From Carettochelys insculpta (lineage: Eukaryota > Chordata > Testudines > Carettochelyidae), in NCBI RefSeq assembly GCF_033958435.1, contig NC_134160.1, forward strand, positions 11,209,001 to 11,273,000: DNA of 64,000 nucleotides. The letters are read 5' to 3'. Shown piece after piece: positions 1 to 10,720 of the stretch; within the stretch, counting starts at the first letter, position 1, and each line of letters starts with the position of its first letter. The position numbers and the translations under genes were made by a program. The notes below the pieces were generated by a model that ran no database searches, was not told the DNA's origin, and worked only from the letters and a program-made list of their open reading frames with translations.

Positions 1-19
1 AGGGCTCAGCCCCCAGGAA

Positions 20-1135
20 TCCAATCCCCAAACAGGACCAAAACCCCAAACATGGTGTAAAAGTTTTACAGAGTAAAAGCTCATAAGGTCCACCCACTTT
101 ATCCATGAAAGAAAGAGATGCACAGTGGTTGCTACGCCCCAGGTAACAATTATTTACATTGGCTTGATAATAAGCAAAAGTGTTTTTATTCAGTACAAAA
201 AGTAGCATTTATGTGGTTATGAGTGAAAACAGATCAAAGTAAGGTACTAAATTAAAACAAACAAAAAACACTTAGCTAGTTCTAATCCACTAAGACACTT
301 GTTACATGCCAATTCTTACCCTAAATAGCTGTTCTTATCTCAGGTTAAAAGTTTCAGAGTTGATGTTTACCATGGCCCGGGTCTGGTCTACAGCTTTTCA
401 GAATTCTTCATTGTCAAGTATTGTCTCAGGGTGGGCCAGGCAGTTCCAAAGGTCAGGTGGAGACAAAGGGACTGATTATTTCTCATTGCTCAAACACACT
501 TTTCTCCAGGGCATGAAACCTTTTTTCTTCACTCCCCATCCCCATGGAAAAAGATGGATTCCAGTACCAGGTGATATGGTCACATGTCTTTCTAGGACTA
601 ACTACCGTTTAGGCTTATGGAACAAACGTGACCATTCACAAGGCACCATGTTGAGTACTGGGTCATTAAGTACAGGTTGAACTTCTCTAGTTCGTCAGTC
701 TCTCACCTGCAACATCTGCAATCCAGCAGAATTTTAGTTAGCTGGAGAACCACACATCGTAGGCATAGCCAAGTTTCCAGTGGTCCAACAGAGTCTGTTT
801 ACAGCCACCCATCCTAGGTCTGGCTGTAGTTTGCTGTTATTTAGCTGTAATTTACCCCTAAATATCTTCTCAGAGCCCAGTAAGCAGTGGAAGTGGTAAT
901 GCTGCTGGACAATATTGACCTCCCATGGTCCAGCAAATTCTCTCGTCCAGCACCAGTCAGGTCCTGAAGGTGCCGAACTAGAGAGGTTCAACCTGTACCA
1001 GTAATGGCCCTCATTAGCACATTTAGAACTATAAACAGATCCACACTTCCTATTTCTAACTTCACATACAAGAATGATACATACACAAAGACTGGATATA
1101 CAGCTTCAGCAGATTGTACATATAAAATTGCTGTT
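20..1135 (-). repeat. LTR-like interspersed repeat, copy 1 (interrupted)
   Basis: This block is homologous to 36450-37640. Shared stretches include 'caggtaacaattatttaca', 'cttttatt', 'ctccccatccccatggaaaaa', 'acatgtctt' and 'actgggtc..ttaag', in the same order. On the minus strand it contains AATAAA next to an A/T-rich stretch and a TATAAA-like motif in the partner copy. This would fit the regulatory part of an LTR retroelement, but I see no coding domain, primer-binding site or defined LTR ends. A pogo-like short element interrupts it at 673-995. The family is unidentified, and an LTR origin is an inference. Confidence 0.45.
673..995 (-). mobile_element. pogo/Tigger-like MITE, family A
   Basis: This 323-bp non-autonomous DNA element has inverted ends of the form 'caggttgaac..tctctag' and 'ctagagaggttcaacctg', flanked by TA on both sides (671-672 and 996-997). 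TA duplication with such ends is typical of the Tc1/mariner-pogo superfamily. Other copies are at 16816, 44200, 52367 and 62936. The homologous repeat at about 37470 lacks the insertion, so the empty site can be compared directly. There is no coding capacity. Confidence 0.85.
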
Positions 1136-1359
1136 ACATGACCAGTTTCGAACAAAGCATCTTAGAGATATGCACATTTATAGCCATAAGCCAATTTTCA
1201 ATAAAGCACAAGTGGGCTGTAACCATGCCATTTTATAGAAGGCAAAGGATTTGAGCCTACTAACATCAGGAAGGAATTTGTCTCCCTAGGGCTACAAATG
1301 GAAATTAACAAAGAAAATAAATATTTAGCCATAAGATATCTCTAAATCCCATTACCGTT

Positions 1360-1470
1360 ATCTGGCTTTAGAGACATATTATCACCTCCATTTTACAGGT
1401 GAGAAAACTGAGGCACAAAGCATGAGGAAGTCATTTACACTGGATCACTTGGTAGCTACTTGTAGCTAGT
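1360..1470 (-). repeat. MIR/CORE-SINE-like fragment
   Basis: The sequence 'cctccattttacaggtgagaaaactgaggca' followed by 'aagtcatttacac' is the characteristic 3' half of the ancient tRNA-derived MIR/CORE-SINE family, in reverse orientation. It is short and diverged. Confidence 0.65.
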
Positions 1471-1736
1471 GTGCTGACTCTCTGGGTATCCTTTAGTACC
1501 ACACACACACAGGATAATTATCAAGGAAAATGGAATACTGCAGGAAATGTTGGCAAAAGATTCCCCTCCCCAGATCAGCATAATTTAGATTTTAAAATCG
1601 TCAGAGAAGGAACTTTTGCACTGTGTGTGTACAGCACCTCACACAATGAAATCCCCAGTGAGACCTCTATGCTACCATCCTACAAAGAATTAATAAGCAT
1701 TTCTGTATAGAGTATTTGCTGTTCAGAAAATTAAAA

Positions 1737-2045
1737 GGTTGGAAGAGACTTCAGGAGGTTGAATCCAAGCCTCTGCTGAAAGCAGAACCAATCCCAACTA
1801 AATCATCCAAGGGCTTTGTCAAGCTGGGACTTAAAAACCAAAAGAGCAGGAGATTCTAGCACTTCCCTAGATAATCCATTCCCGAGCTTCACCACCCTCC
1901 TAGTAAAATAGATTTTTCCCTAATATCCCACCTAAACTTCCCCCACCACAACTTGAGACCATTGCTCCTCCATCTGTCATCTCTGACCAATGGGAACAGC
2001 TTCTCTCCATAGGGGGTCTCATCTACTGTTCTAATTTCTTCGTAT
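1737..2045 (-). mobile_element. CR1 LINE 3' fragment
   Basis: Read on the minus strand, this matches the end of the CR1 reverse transcriptase ORF and its 3' UTR. It contains the antisense of the '..GEKLFPLVRDDRWRSNGLKL' and 'FRWDIREK' segments, then the stretch corresponding to 'aagtcccagcttgacaa' and the 'ggttggaagagacttcaggaggt' end. The fragment carries stops and indels and is a dead 5'-truncated copy. Confidence 0.88.
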
Positions 2046-2052
2046 TTAGATA

Positions 2053-2200
2053 CAGTGAAAGCTCTCTTATCTGGCACATAATTAACCAAAAAGCTCAGTA
2101 TAAATGGCATTACTGATATCTCCCAATACATATCCTCAGTCTGATGATGGGACTAGTATACCACCCTGAACATTGTGCCATTACGCATTCGGCACTCTAT
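2053..2200 (+). repeat. possible pogo-like fragment
   Basis: It starts after a TA with 'cagtgaaagctctcttatctggcac', similar to pogo-type termini elsewhere in the window. A possible right end lies near 'cattcggcactctattttt'. It is too short and diverged for a firm call. Confidence 0.3.
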
Positions 2201-2462
2201 TTTTATGCAAAAACAAGGCAGAAGGCAAGTTAGCCAAAAAAGCAGCTGCTAGTGTGTGTCATTGGGTATTACAGATTCAGCCCAATCTCCTACACCTTCT
2301 ACATCTACAGGGATAATTGACGCTGGTAATTATGACCCTGAGGCACTGCAAAATCCTGAAGTGCCTTCTGACTCATCAGTTGTGTTCCGTATAGTTTTGC
2401 TGTTAAATGAGTGTTTAGCAAGTTGAGTGTAGGCTATGCACTGGCCTTCGGTATAAGATAGT

Positions 2463-2860
2463 TCAGGGGTGAGCAAACTTTTTAAGTCGGGTCCCACTTT
2501 CTGTCCTGGCAATTAGCAGCCCCCGCTCCCACCCGCCACTCCCCCTCTGTCCAATGCAGTGGTTCTTAGCCTGGGGTGCGTGATGCCCTTTCTGGGGGGT
2601 GTGAACCAGGCCAGATTTGTTTGGAAGGTAATTCACCGAAAACACAAATTAAGCACAGGCACCTAAGTCAAACTACTTTGTGTCATCGAACCTCTGTATT
2701 TACTAACATAATGCATTTTTACGATTACTGTAATATGCAAACAAAAATTATTTTCAAGTGTTCGGTGATAGTGCTTTTCAAAAGTGAAGAAAAATGAAGG
2801 GTTCGGGGTGAGGAGGGGTAGGGTGTGTGGCTTAGGAGGGGCACTGGTTGGTGGGAGCTC
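2463..2860 (+). repeat. hAT-like short element fragments
   Basis: 'caggggtgagcaaac' at 2465 and 'cagtggttcttagcctggggtgc' near 2560 resemble the terminal repeats of hAT-type short elements, apparently one inside or next to another. Right ends and 8-bp duplications were not found. The sequence from 2860 to 3460 is GC-rich, without recognisable genes or family. Confidence 0.4.
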
Positions 2861-3467
2861 CAGGCAGAGATGGGGGTGCACCTGTTAAGGCAGGTGGGAG
2901 GTGCAGAATTTACAGCAGGGGTCTAAGGAGAGGGTCTGGTGGGGGAGGCATTACTGGGGCCACCTGTGGTGATGCTGCAACAGTGGCAGCTCATCCCAGG
3001 GGGCCAGGGCTGCACTTCCTGCCCAGTAGCTCCTCCTGGGCTGTGGGGATCTGAGGCTACACACGTGTCAGGTGGAGGCTGGGGCTTTGCAGGCTGGCCC
3101 TGGAGTCCATCTGCCAACCCAGGCCTGCAGCTTCTCTGGAGGGGGTGTCTTTGCTGGGGGTAGTGACTGCCCCGTCCTGCAGCCTGTTGGGGACAGGGCT
3201 TTGCTCTGCCCCCAGCCTCCGGCTACCCCCACCTGGCCCTTCACTGGTCTAGGGGGGTGGTACTTTGGGCGCTACCTGCAGACTGGATGAGAAGCTCTTG
3301 GAGCTGCCTCCACTGGGCTCTGCCTCCCCCACAAGCTGTCTGGGGAGGGCCAGGCTTCAGTGGCTGCCCACTTCCAGCAGCTCCCTTGGGGGCCTGTAGG
3401 CTCTCCATGGGGTGGAGGGCAGGCTCTGGGGTGGGGGAGTTACTTACCCAGTCTTTGTGACCATGCT

Positions 3468-3845
3468 TGTCCCTGCTTCCATTCCCCAGGACCCTAGAAA
3501 AGGGAAGGGGAAGGGCGCAGGCATGGCAGTGCCTCTTGTGTATTGGCGCTGCGTGGCTTTCCCGTTTGCCTTGTGCTCGCCCCGCTCCTGGGCTGGGACA
3601 GTGAAAGTTTCTCTTCCCCCAGACGCCCAGCAAGGCAGAGGGAGCAAGGCATGGCAGTGTGGCTTGTGTTTTCTTCTCAAGGCTCTCCTGGTCACTGCAA
3701 GATTCTCCTCCCTGCTGTGCTGGGACTGTGAAGGTTTTCTTTGCACCAGGAGCCTGGGTCATGGAAGGGAAGATGGGGGTGAACCAGGCATGGTGGAGCA
3801 GCTTGTGCTATCACAGCTTAATGCTCCTTCCCCTTCTTCCTTTAG
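3468..3845 (+). repeat. minisatellite, about 130-bp units, three copies
   Basis: The block 'ggcatggcagtg' recurs at 3520 and 3648 and in degraded form at 3787. The block 'gctgggac(a/t)gtgaa(a/g)' recurs near 3592 and 3719. The unit is therefore about 128-139 bp and diverged. Open frames across it exist on both strands and reflect the GC-rich repeat rather than a gene. Confidence 0.6.
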
Positions 3846-4335
3846 GTTGCGATGCAAGAGATTAGCCTTAGGATAATGCACATTGATAAGGAACGGATGC
3901 TCACTGAATGTGGGCACAAGGCCGGACGTTATTCTGCACTCCTCTGTGGTGCGGTGATGCCAGATTACTTACTGCTGGCTTGGTGGGGAAAGATAGCCTG
4001 TCATGGAGGTTGGAATAAGGCAGGCCTCTCCAGAACCCTATGAGGAGGATTAAAGAGTACCTGTCTGAGAGCTTTATGGAGATGTGCAGGGAGGGTCAGT
4101 GCTCTGTCCCAAACCCATTAACAAGCTGTTCCGGGGACCCTGGGCTGTGCAGATACAGTGCTTGCCACAGATCACACTCAATTAATTGCCTCAGCTGACT
4201 CGTAGCATGATTAAAAATAAGAACTCACCAGCGGCTCCCTCCCCACCATCAGGGTCTGGCTGCGAAACATCCTGGGAGGAAGGGATGAGATCCAAAGATC
4301 AAAAATAGCTCCTGTCTGTCAGTGAGATCAGCTGG

Positions 4336-4841
4336 TCAGTTCACCTGCTGACCATGGTCATCTTCCTCCTCTTCCTCATCCACCATGTCTTCCCCGCTAT
4401 TGCCAGCGGCTGCCTGAGGAATCTCTCTGGAGGTATCCAGAGACTCTCTGAGGACTTTGGTCGAGTCCCCTACTAGAATATCAAGCAGCTTCTCATAGAA
4501 GTGGCATATTTGTGAAGATGACCCAGAACCTCTGCTTCCCTCCTTTGTCTTCTGGTACACCTGCCTGAGCCATTTTGTCTTCACATGGTACTGCTGGGTG
4601 TCTCCCCTTTATCCCTTTTCCTCCAGGCCCTGTGAGACCTGGGCATAGATGTCTGTGTTTCCTTTGCTATTTCGTAGCTCTGCCAGCTCAGCTCCCTCAC
4701 CCCACCCCGCCCAGCAATACGGTCCTGGATCTCCTGCACGCTCCATGCTGGAGCTCGTCTGCAACCCTGGGAATTCATTGCCAGATGTGGTGCTGAAGAG
4801 TAGTGCCTGCTCTGCTCACCATGCTGGAAAATGAAATTCAA
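4336..4841 (-). pseudogene. Harbinger Myb/SANT-like DNA-binding protein (broken)
   Basis: Two minus-strand frames form one decayed gene. Its product would be the accessory DNA-binding protein of a PIF/Harbinger transposon. The first frame (4841-4581) contains 'RRAPAWSVQEIQD', the start of the Myb/SANT trihelix domain, with its tryptophan. The second (4584-4336) continues with 'LRQVYQKTKEGSR' and 'CHFYEKLLDILVG', then an acidic tail 'DEEEEEDDH' before a stop. A frameshift separates them. Similarity to transposon Myb/SANT proteins is from memory. It is non-functional here. Confidence 0.72.
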
Positions 4842-4977
4842 ACTTTCTCTGGCTGCTTTCGGTACACGTGGAGAGCAGCAGAGCTGAAAGTGGTGGCTAG
4901 AGTGGTCTCACTGGGACACTGGGAGACCAAGAACATTGAATTTCCTAATGCTCAGTCTCCACTACCCTAAAGTTAAC

Positions 4978-5563
4978 AGGTGTGTTGTGAGCAAGACACG
5001 AGAAGTCAGTCCTCCACTCTGCTCTGCTCTGGTTAGGCCTCAGTTGGAGTATTGTGTTCAGTTCTGGGCACTGCATTTTGAGAAAGATGTGGAGAATTTG
5101 GAGAGGGTCCAGGAAAGAGCAACAAGAATGATCAAAGGTCTAGAGAACATGTCCTTTGAAGGAAGGCTGAAAAAATTGGGCTTGTTTAGTTTGGAAAAGA
5201 GAAGACTGAGGGGGAACATGATAGCGGTTTTCAGGTATCTAAAAGGGTGTCATAAGGAGGAGGGAGAAAACTTGTTCTTCTTGGCCTCTGAGGATAGAAC
5301 AAGAGGCAATGGGCTTAAACTGCAGCAAGGGAGGTTTAAGTTGAACATTAGGAAAAAGTTCTTGATTGTCAGGGTGTTCAAGCACTGGAATAAATTGCCT
5401 AGGGAGGTTGTGGAATCTCCATCTCTGGAGATATTTAAGAACAGGTTAGATAAATGTCTATCAGGGATGGTCTAGACAGTACTTGGTCCTGCCATGAGGG
5501 CAGGGGGCTGGACTTGATGACCTCTCGAGGTCCCTTCCAGTCCCAGTATTCTACGATTCTATG
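4978..5563 (+). mobile_element. CR1 LINE 3' end with readable RT C-terminus
   Basis: This is a 5'-truncated CR1 inserted into Harbinger relic A. An open frame covers the end of the reverse transcriptase: 'VRPQLEYCVQFWA', 'LERVQERATRMIKGLE', 'LGLFSLEKRRLRG', 'RGNGLKLQQGRF' and 'HWNKLPREVVESPSLEIFK'. The 3' UTR 'gacttgatgacctctcgagg' and the CR1 tail 'ctacgattctatga' follow. The 9-bp flanks AAAGTTAAC (4969-4977) and AAAGTTGAC (5564-5572) look like a target duplication. The frame has no upstream RT core, so it is not functional. Confidence 0.92.
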
Positions 5564-5725
5564 AAAGTTGACTATGCAAGGTTGATTTTGGCATTACTCC
5601 CAAAAAGCAGGAGTACGAAAATTGACCTCAGAAGCGCTTAAAGCTGGCGGAACAGACCCTGTAGTGTGGACTGATTGCATAGAAAATCGATCTAAGTCAG
5701 CTAAATTCAACCTAACTTCCAAGGA

Positions 5726-6390
5726 TGGACCAGGCCTAACATTTCTTGCCTGAGAACACTAAACAAACACCACTATTGAAAAGGTAATTATATAATTACT
5801 GTTAATAAACATAGCAGATTATCTGTAATAGGTATCAACTCCAAGAGCGTGTATTGCATTAGCATGGGAGGTACAGACTACTTAGCTATGTGGATCTTCT
5901 CCAAACTTCTATAACTTTACATCCCTGCAAAGTAATCTCTGGGTACCTAACTCCCTATGGACCTTACACCTTTACTGCCTTCCTTACTGTCACCCTTAGG
6001 TGCTGGTGTTCAAGAGCTCATGTGACGATCGTATTTCCATGGTGACCCAAATATCACCAGAGAATCTGTGTGACTTATACATAGTAAAGTTACTAGAAAA
6101 GAGGCATTGAAATTTTCCTTTGAGCACTGAATGCCTCTATCCAGATACTAGTATTCTGTTCAAAAGAACATAGCTCACTCTAAAAGGACGCCCTCTATTA
6201 TGCTATATTCAAAGGTCTGTTGTGGCTCTAAAAAGATTCTACAAAAGATGAAAGGAAACAAAAACAACTGAAAGGCACTAAAGATCCAGAAGAAGATCTG
6301 TTAGAGGAAGAGGAAGTCAGTCAATAGCCTACATCAGTGTTTTCTCCTGCTTCTCGAGGGATAGCTTTTTCCCATAAGGCTCATGGCAGA
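5726..6390. other. no recognisable feature
   Basis: Anonymous A/T-rich DNA. I see no exon signals, repeat family or structured RNA that I can support. Confidence 0.5.
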
Positions 6391-6394
6391 AAGC

Positions 6395-6650
6395 TGGTTT
6401 TTTGGAATGACAGCATGGATGTTAAGAAACCCAGGTTCAAGTCTCTGTTCTGCCACAGACTCCCTGTGTGACCCTGAGCCAATCACACGGCCTCCCTGCA
6501 CCTCAGCGTCCCCATTTGTCAATGGGAATGTTGCAGTGCCCTGCCTCCTGAGAGTGTGTGAGAGTAAATGCGTTAATTAGTGTGTGATGTGACACACTGT
6601 GGGAATGGAGATTGTCAAAGTACTTAAAATAGCGCAGACCTAGAATCCCT
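6395..6650 (+). repeat. MIR/CORE-SINE-like element
   Basis: The run 'cccaggttcaagtctctgttctgcca' is followed by 'ctgtgtgaccctgagccaatcac', 'cctcagcgtccccatttgtcaatggg' and a region ending 'gtcaaagtacttaaa'. This order is the B-box plus CORE layout of MIR-type SINEs. It is among the better preserved copies in the window. Confidence 0.8.
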
Positions 6651-6734
6651 AAAACTGTGGATTTTCCCACACTCACTTATAGGCCGGAGGGGAAGAATGG
6701 TGCGGAAATCTGGGTTGCACACTTGACTTTTCCT

Positions 6735-6890
6735 TTGTGACTGTCACTTTGGGTAAAATCCTGGGATTTTTGCCATTAACTTCAGTTAAGCCAGGATTTC
6801 ACTCTGCCTCATTTCCCCCATGTGCAAAATGGGGATAGTCCTTATCTATGTTACCAGCATGTGGATTAAGTCACTAAGGACCTTTGCTGC
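6735..6890 (+). repeat. MIR-like tail beside a small foldback repeat
   Basis: 'aaatcctgggatttttgccattaacttcag' to 'ccaggatttcac' is an imperfect inverted repeat of a type common in reptile DNA. It is followed by 'cctcatttcccccatgtgcaaaatggggatag', a MIR-like CORE tail. Confidence 0.5.
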
Positions 6891-7126
6891 ACAGCATTTA
6901 TCATTGCTTTTCCTTGTTAGTTCAGCAATGTTCATTGGGTGCAAAGACTCACTTTTCGGTTGAGCTTTGGAACCCGCAAACATTTCCTAGCTTCTGTCAT
7001 ACGTCATCTAATTGGCTTTCCTTACTTTGATTAAAGGCATGTCCTCATCCCACAAACTGGGTGTTCCACAGATGATGGACTGAGTTGCTCGGAGTTGCAT
7101 GGGTTGGTTGTTTCTTTCTCCTAGGT

Positions 7127-7360
7127 GGGGGAGGTCTAGGTTGGATGGCAGGAAAAACTATTTCACTAGAAGGGTGGTGAAGCACTGGAATGCGTTGCCT
7201 AGAAAGGTGGCGGAATCTCCATCCCTAGAGGTTTTTAAATTGTGACTTGACAAGGTCCTGGCTGGGATGATTTAGTTGGAGTTGGTCCTGCTTTGGGCAG
7301 GGGCTGGACTAGATGATCTCCTGAGGTCTCTTCCAGCCCTAGGATTCAATGATTCTATGA
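7127..7360 (+). mobile_element. CR1 LINE 3' end
   Basis: The fragment begins in the RT C-terminus ('ctatttcactagaagggtggtgaagcactggaatg', the 'VVKHWNALP' segment) and runs through the 3' UTR 'ggctggactagatgatctcc' to 'attcaatgattctatga'. It is severely 5'-truncated. Confidence 0.9.
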
Positions 7361-8435
7361 ATATGGAAATGCCCTCAGTATTGCTAATCCCAAGTGTTCA
7401 AACAGTGTCAGGTCATGAGATTTTAAACCATAATGTTGGAAGGGATTTTTATTTGCCTTCATGCTTCTGAACCTTTTGGATCTACCTGAGTCATGTTTTT
7501 CAAGCTTTTCTTTGCAAGCCTGAGGGATGAAACCTTATCCTTGTTTTAAAAAAAATGAAGGCTGAGTCTTAGTAATCACATGACTCCAGCTGCTGGAACA
7601 TTAGGAAAAATAAGTAGCACAAAAGTTGCAATAAAATCACAAAAATTGGTAACACCACTCACCACGTGGACATAGTTAAGATTCACGATCTCCAGAGCCC
7701 AGGCTTTTAGAAATCCTGCAAAAAGATCTCCATCAGATCTGGCCTTGTTGCCAGAATATGGTTGTAACTTAGACGCCAAGCAAAGCAAAAGAGCTTGGCC
7801 ATTTCTTTCACAAAGTTTGTGCACCAGCGAGTGGCCGGCATGCGTCTATTTTCATTACTCTGTTCAATGACTTCCTTTCCATCTTTCCTGCCCAGAGGCA
7901 ACTCCTTTAGCTTCCAGCTTGTTTCTTCTTGCAAGCCAATGTCCTTGGAGTCCATGGCCCTCACTCTGGCATGAACAAGGTCAAATTGTTTCCTAGCTCC
8001 TTTAATTCTGCTAACAGCAGAAAGTTATTCATTGACTCACCTTGGAGCGTAAGCTGTCCTGAATCTCCAGGCAAGATGACCTGCGGTTCCATAAATCTGA
8101 ATTCCTGAAGCTGCTAGGATACAGATAAGGCTTGAGAGGGGGTGCAAGGTAGAAAAAGCACCACTTTGATTATGATAAATGATTCTCCCATGCAGGAAAT
8201 AACCCTACTGCTCCCCCACAAGAGATTCCAGTAGCATGGGTCTCCAGGATTTGAAGTGCTTAAAATTGCCTGGTGATAGTGCAGCCCAGTGAACAGGGAG
8301 ACTTTGAGTAGGGGGCAAAGGGCACTGGAGTCTCTGGGTAGAGGAGTCACAGGAGGTGGGCACAGCATTGGAAACCCAGCACATTAATGTGTCAGAGACC
8401 AGCTGTAAAGAGCACAGAGCAAAGAGGGTACATCT
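7361..8435. other. no recognisable feature
   Basis: No repeat family or exon with supporting splice sites could be recognised. Short open frames on both strands have no family features. Confidence 0.45.
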
Positions 8436-8437
8436 AG

Positions 8438-8591
8438 AACAGGGATTCTCAACCTACAGGTCAGGGACCCAAACATTTGTTAAGGGTCACCTGCAGCTCA
8501 GAGCTGCATGTGGCTCTTACAGGAGCCATTTGGAGCTCCTTAAGGCTGCCACATCCAGCCACTGTCTCTATCAACAGAGAAGCAATGACTC
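8438..8591 (+). repeat. hAT-like element fragment, interrupted
   Basis: 'cagggattctcaacctacaggtcagggaccc' resembles the left terminus of the hAT-like family seen at 38445. The following 'ctgcatgtggctcttacaggagccatttg' resembles its subterminal part. The Penelope-derived insertion at 8604-8773 lies directly downstream. Confidence 0.45.
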
Positions 8592-8603
8592 ATAACAAAG
8601 ACA

Positions 8604-8773
8604 AAACAAAAAGCAGTCAAGTAGCACTTTAAAGACTAGCAAAATAGTTTATTACGTGAGCTTTTGTGGGACATAAACTATTTTGATAAACTATTTTGCT
8701 AGTCTTTAAAGTGCTACTTGACTGCTTTTTGTTTTGATAGTGTATAGACTAGCACGGCTTCCTCTCTGTTACT
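8604..8773. mobile_element. Penelope-like 3' terminus, foldback insertion
   Basis: A 170-bp insertion is bounded by a perfect 12-bp target duplication, ATAACAAAGACA (8592-8603 and 8774-8785). The left half is the terminus in reverse ('gcagtcaagtagcactttaaagactagc'). The right half is the same in forward orientation ('gctagtctttaaagtgctacttgactgc'), ending 'cacggcttcctctctgttact'. Two opposed copies within a single duplication imply one compound insertion. There is no coding part. Confidence 0.85.
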
Positions 8774-8785
8774 ATAACAAAGACA

Positions 8786-10360
8786 GTTTCTCCACCTTTG
8801 ATATTCGTAGTTATCCCAGGCAAGCCACTTAACAGACTTGCGGTAAGTGATTTCTGCCCCCCTCCCCTTTTACCCCCACTGCTGTTCTATGTACCTGATT
8901 TGTCAGTTTTCATTTTTCTGTTTGTTTCTCCCTCCAGCCCCTGAACATGACTCTGCCAGCCCACCCCAGCCCCTGAGAGTGTGACTCCCCCCAGCCTCTG
9001 GGTGACACCCCCATCCTGAGTGTGACTCCCCCAGTTCCTGAGTGGCTGCAGGTCAATTACCAGAGTTGCCCCAGGCAAGCATCACAACCCTCATCCCACT
9101 CACCCCGGCTCCTGCCCCCAAACTTCCCAGAGCCTGCACCCCTTGCTCCCGCCTGCATCCCACTCCTCTTCCCATCCTGCACTCAAACTCCCTCCCAGAA
9201 CTTTAAGCAGGTGGGGGAGGGGCTTGTACCCATTCAGGACACCACCAAAAATCATACAAACGTCCCTCCAGTGGCCTTCCCAAGGCCTTGTCTACTCCAG
9301 CAGTGGGCTTAGGGTGGGTAATGACATGCGGCAGTGCAACGCATGCCAGATCCAGGCTGAAGTGTGCGGCTACATATGACAGGGAGAGGCTTTGGTGTGT
9401 GTGTGGGAGGAGAGAGGACAGCAGGGAAAGATTGCTGCAATGGGGAACTGTCAGAGCCTTTTTGGCTGTTGGACTGTTTCAGGGTTGTAGAGAAAGGCTC
9501 CAGCAGCAGGCTAAAATTAGCACGGTAGCAGTCCAGGCAGGCACTGCTTGGGCACAAAGTAAGCCATGCGTGGTACATATACCCTATATTTGTTCTGGCG
9601 TGTCTTTATTCACCTATCCAGTGCCTCATCATCTACTCTATTTAGACCAAAGCCGGGAGGAGACAGGGAGTGCAGTGTAGGTACAGCACACCCCAGAGCA
9701 TAGCTATTGCCTCAGGCTCAGGTCATTTACTGCATGGGATAGGAAACTTCCAGAGTGCTCTGGCTTCACTCATGTTGGTACATGCACAGCCTCTGTTCCT
9801 GCACGGAGCCGTGAGCATGGGCATGTACCTGGTGTGGTTCACCCCCATCCCCACCACCTGCCCCCTCTGCAGCGAACCTGGCTCATGCCTACTTCAACTG
9901 CTGCAGCCCCTGTTCTGTTTCCTCTGGAACCTCTTCCCAAGGGGCTGGCTGCACTTTTCCCCTCACTTGTTCATTTACGCACACCTGCCTTGTCTCATGC
10001 ATCTGGATGGAGTTCCTCCGGGCACCTCCACTGGCTCCTTGGACGGCTTTGGGGAGCAGTAGGTGCTCTCCGGGCTTCTCTGCTTGGTGTCCCTCTCTAG
10101 TTCCTTCATTTTACACCTGTGACCTGCACCCCAGCCCGTTTTCTCATAAGTTGTCCTGAGCAATCATTTGGATCCTCGGTCCAGCAGCCCCGCCCGCTAG
10201 GTGAGGGGAGGGGCCTCAGCTGTGGGCAGGATTAGATCCAACTGCTCTACAGCATCCAAATCGTCCTGAATCAAATGGAAATCTGCAAAGCAATCAATCG
10301 TGTGAAAGGCACTACTCCTACCTAAGTCTCCTACAGGAGGCAAGCCAGGCTTGTGCTTGG
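8786..10360. other. no recognisable gene; unclassified sequence
   Basis: Pyrimidine-rich stretch at 8855-9240, then mixed sequence. Overlapping frames at 9670-10100 are open in two registers but show no domain, splice support or conserved motif, so I do not call a gene. Some of this may be undescribed repeat. Confidence 0.4.
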
Positions 10361-10364
10361 AGCC

Positions 10365-10500
10365 CTGTAGACCTAGGTTCATTTACTGGCTCTGCTACTT
10401 CTTCCTGGGTGACCTAGGGAAAATTCTGTAATTTGTCTGTGCCTCAATGCCTCATCTGGGGAAGCACTGCCCTGGCACACAGGGGTCCCATGAGGTACGT
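10365..10500 (+). repeat. MIR/CORE-SINE-like fragment
   Basis: 'gtagacctaggttcatttactggctctgctac' is followed by 'cctgggtgacctagggaaaat' and 'ctgtgcctcaatgcctcatctg'. This is the MIR order of B-box region and CORE, diverged. Confidence 0.65.
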
Positions 10501-10539
10501 TCACTGCTACAGTGCTGGGGGTCATACAAACACTCTGGT

Positions 10540-10680
10540 CACTTATAGGAAGTATTTGTATTGATATGATTTGTATTACAGGAGCCCCAGGAGTTCCCAG
10601 TGGTGTTTGGGGCCCATTGAGCTGGGTGTGGTGTTCATGCATTGTCCCTGCGCCGAAGAGTTTGCAGTTCAAATACTGTG
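10540..10680 (+). repeat. ancient amniote interspersed repeat
   Basis: 'gtattacaggagccccaggagttcc' followed by 'ggcccattgagctgggtg' and 'attgtccctgcgccgaagagtttgcag' is a widely dispersed reptile repeat, of the 'gtagcacctaggagcccc ... ccattgtgctagg' type. A second copy is near 41015. I recognise the family pattern but not its formal name. Confidence 0.5.
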
Positions 10681-10720
10681 CACAAGCATGGGTAGGAAGA
10701 GAAAGAAGGGAAGCAGTACT

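Larger units (their letters stand above)
3847..5725. mobile_element. PIF/Harbinger element relic A, split by a CR1
   Basis: This relic covers 3847-4977 and 5564-5725. The minus strand carries a broken Myb/SANT protein gene (4336-4841). The flank 4850-4975 and the part after the CR1 (5564-5720) align in order with relic B at 54010-54420. Shared markers include 'gagagcagcagag(c/t)tgaaagtggtgg', 'gttgac.atgcaa', 'agcaggagtac' and 'gaccctgtag'. In relic B these are contiguous, so the CR1 at 4978-5563 inserted later. Stretch 3847-4330 would be the spacer between the Myb and transposase genes of such elements, which is an inference. Confidence 0.75.

Noticed and set aside
9670..10100. Two overlapping open frames of 88-130 codons
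   Set aside because: No protein family, no splice support, and two frames open at once. Treated as chance or unrecognised repeat.
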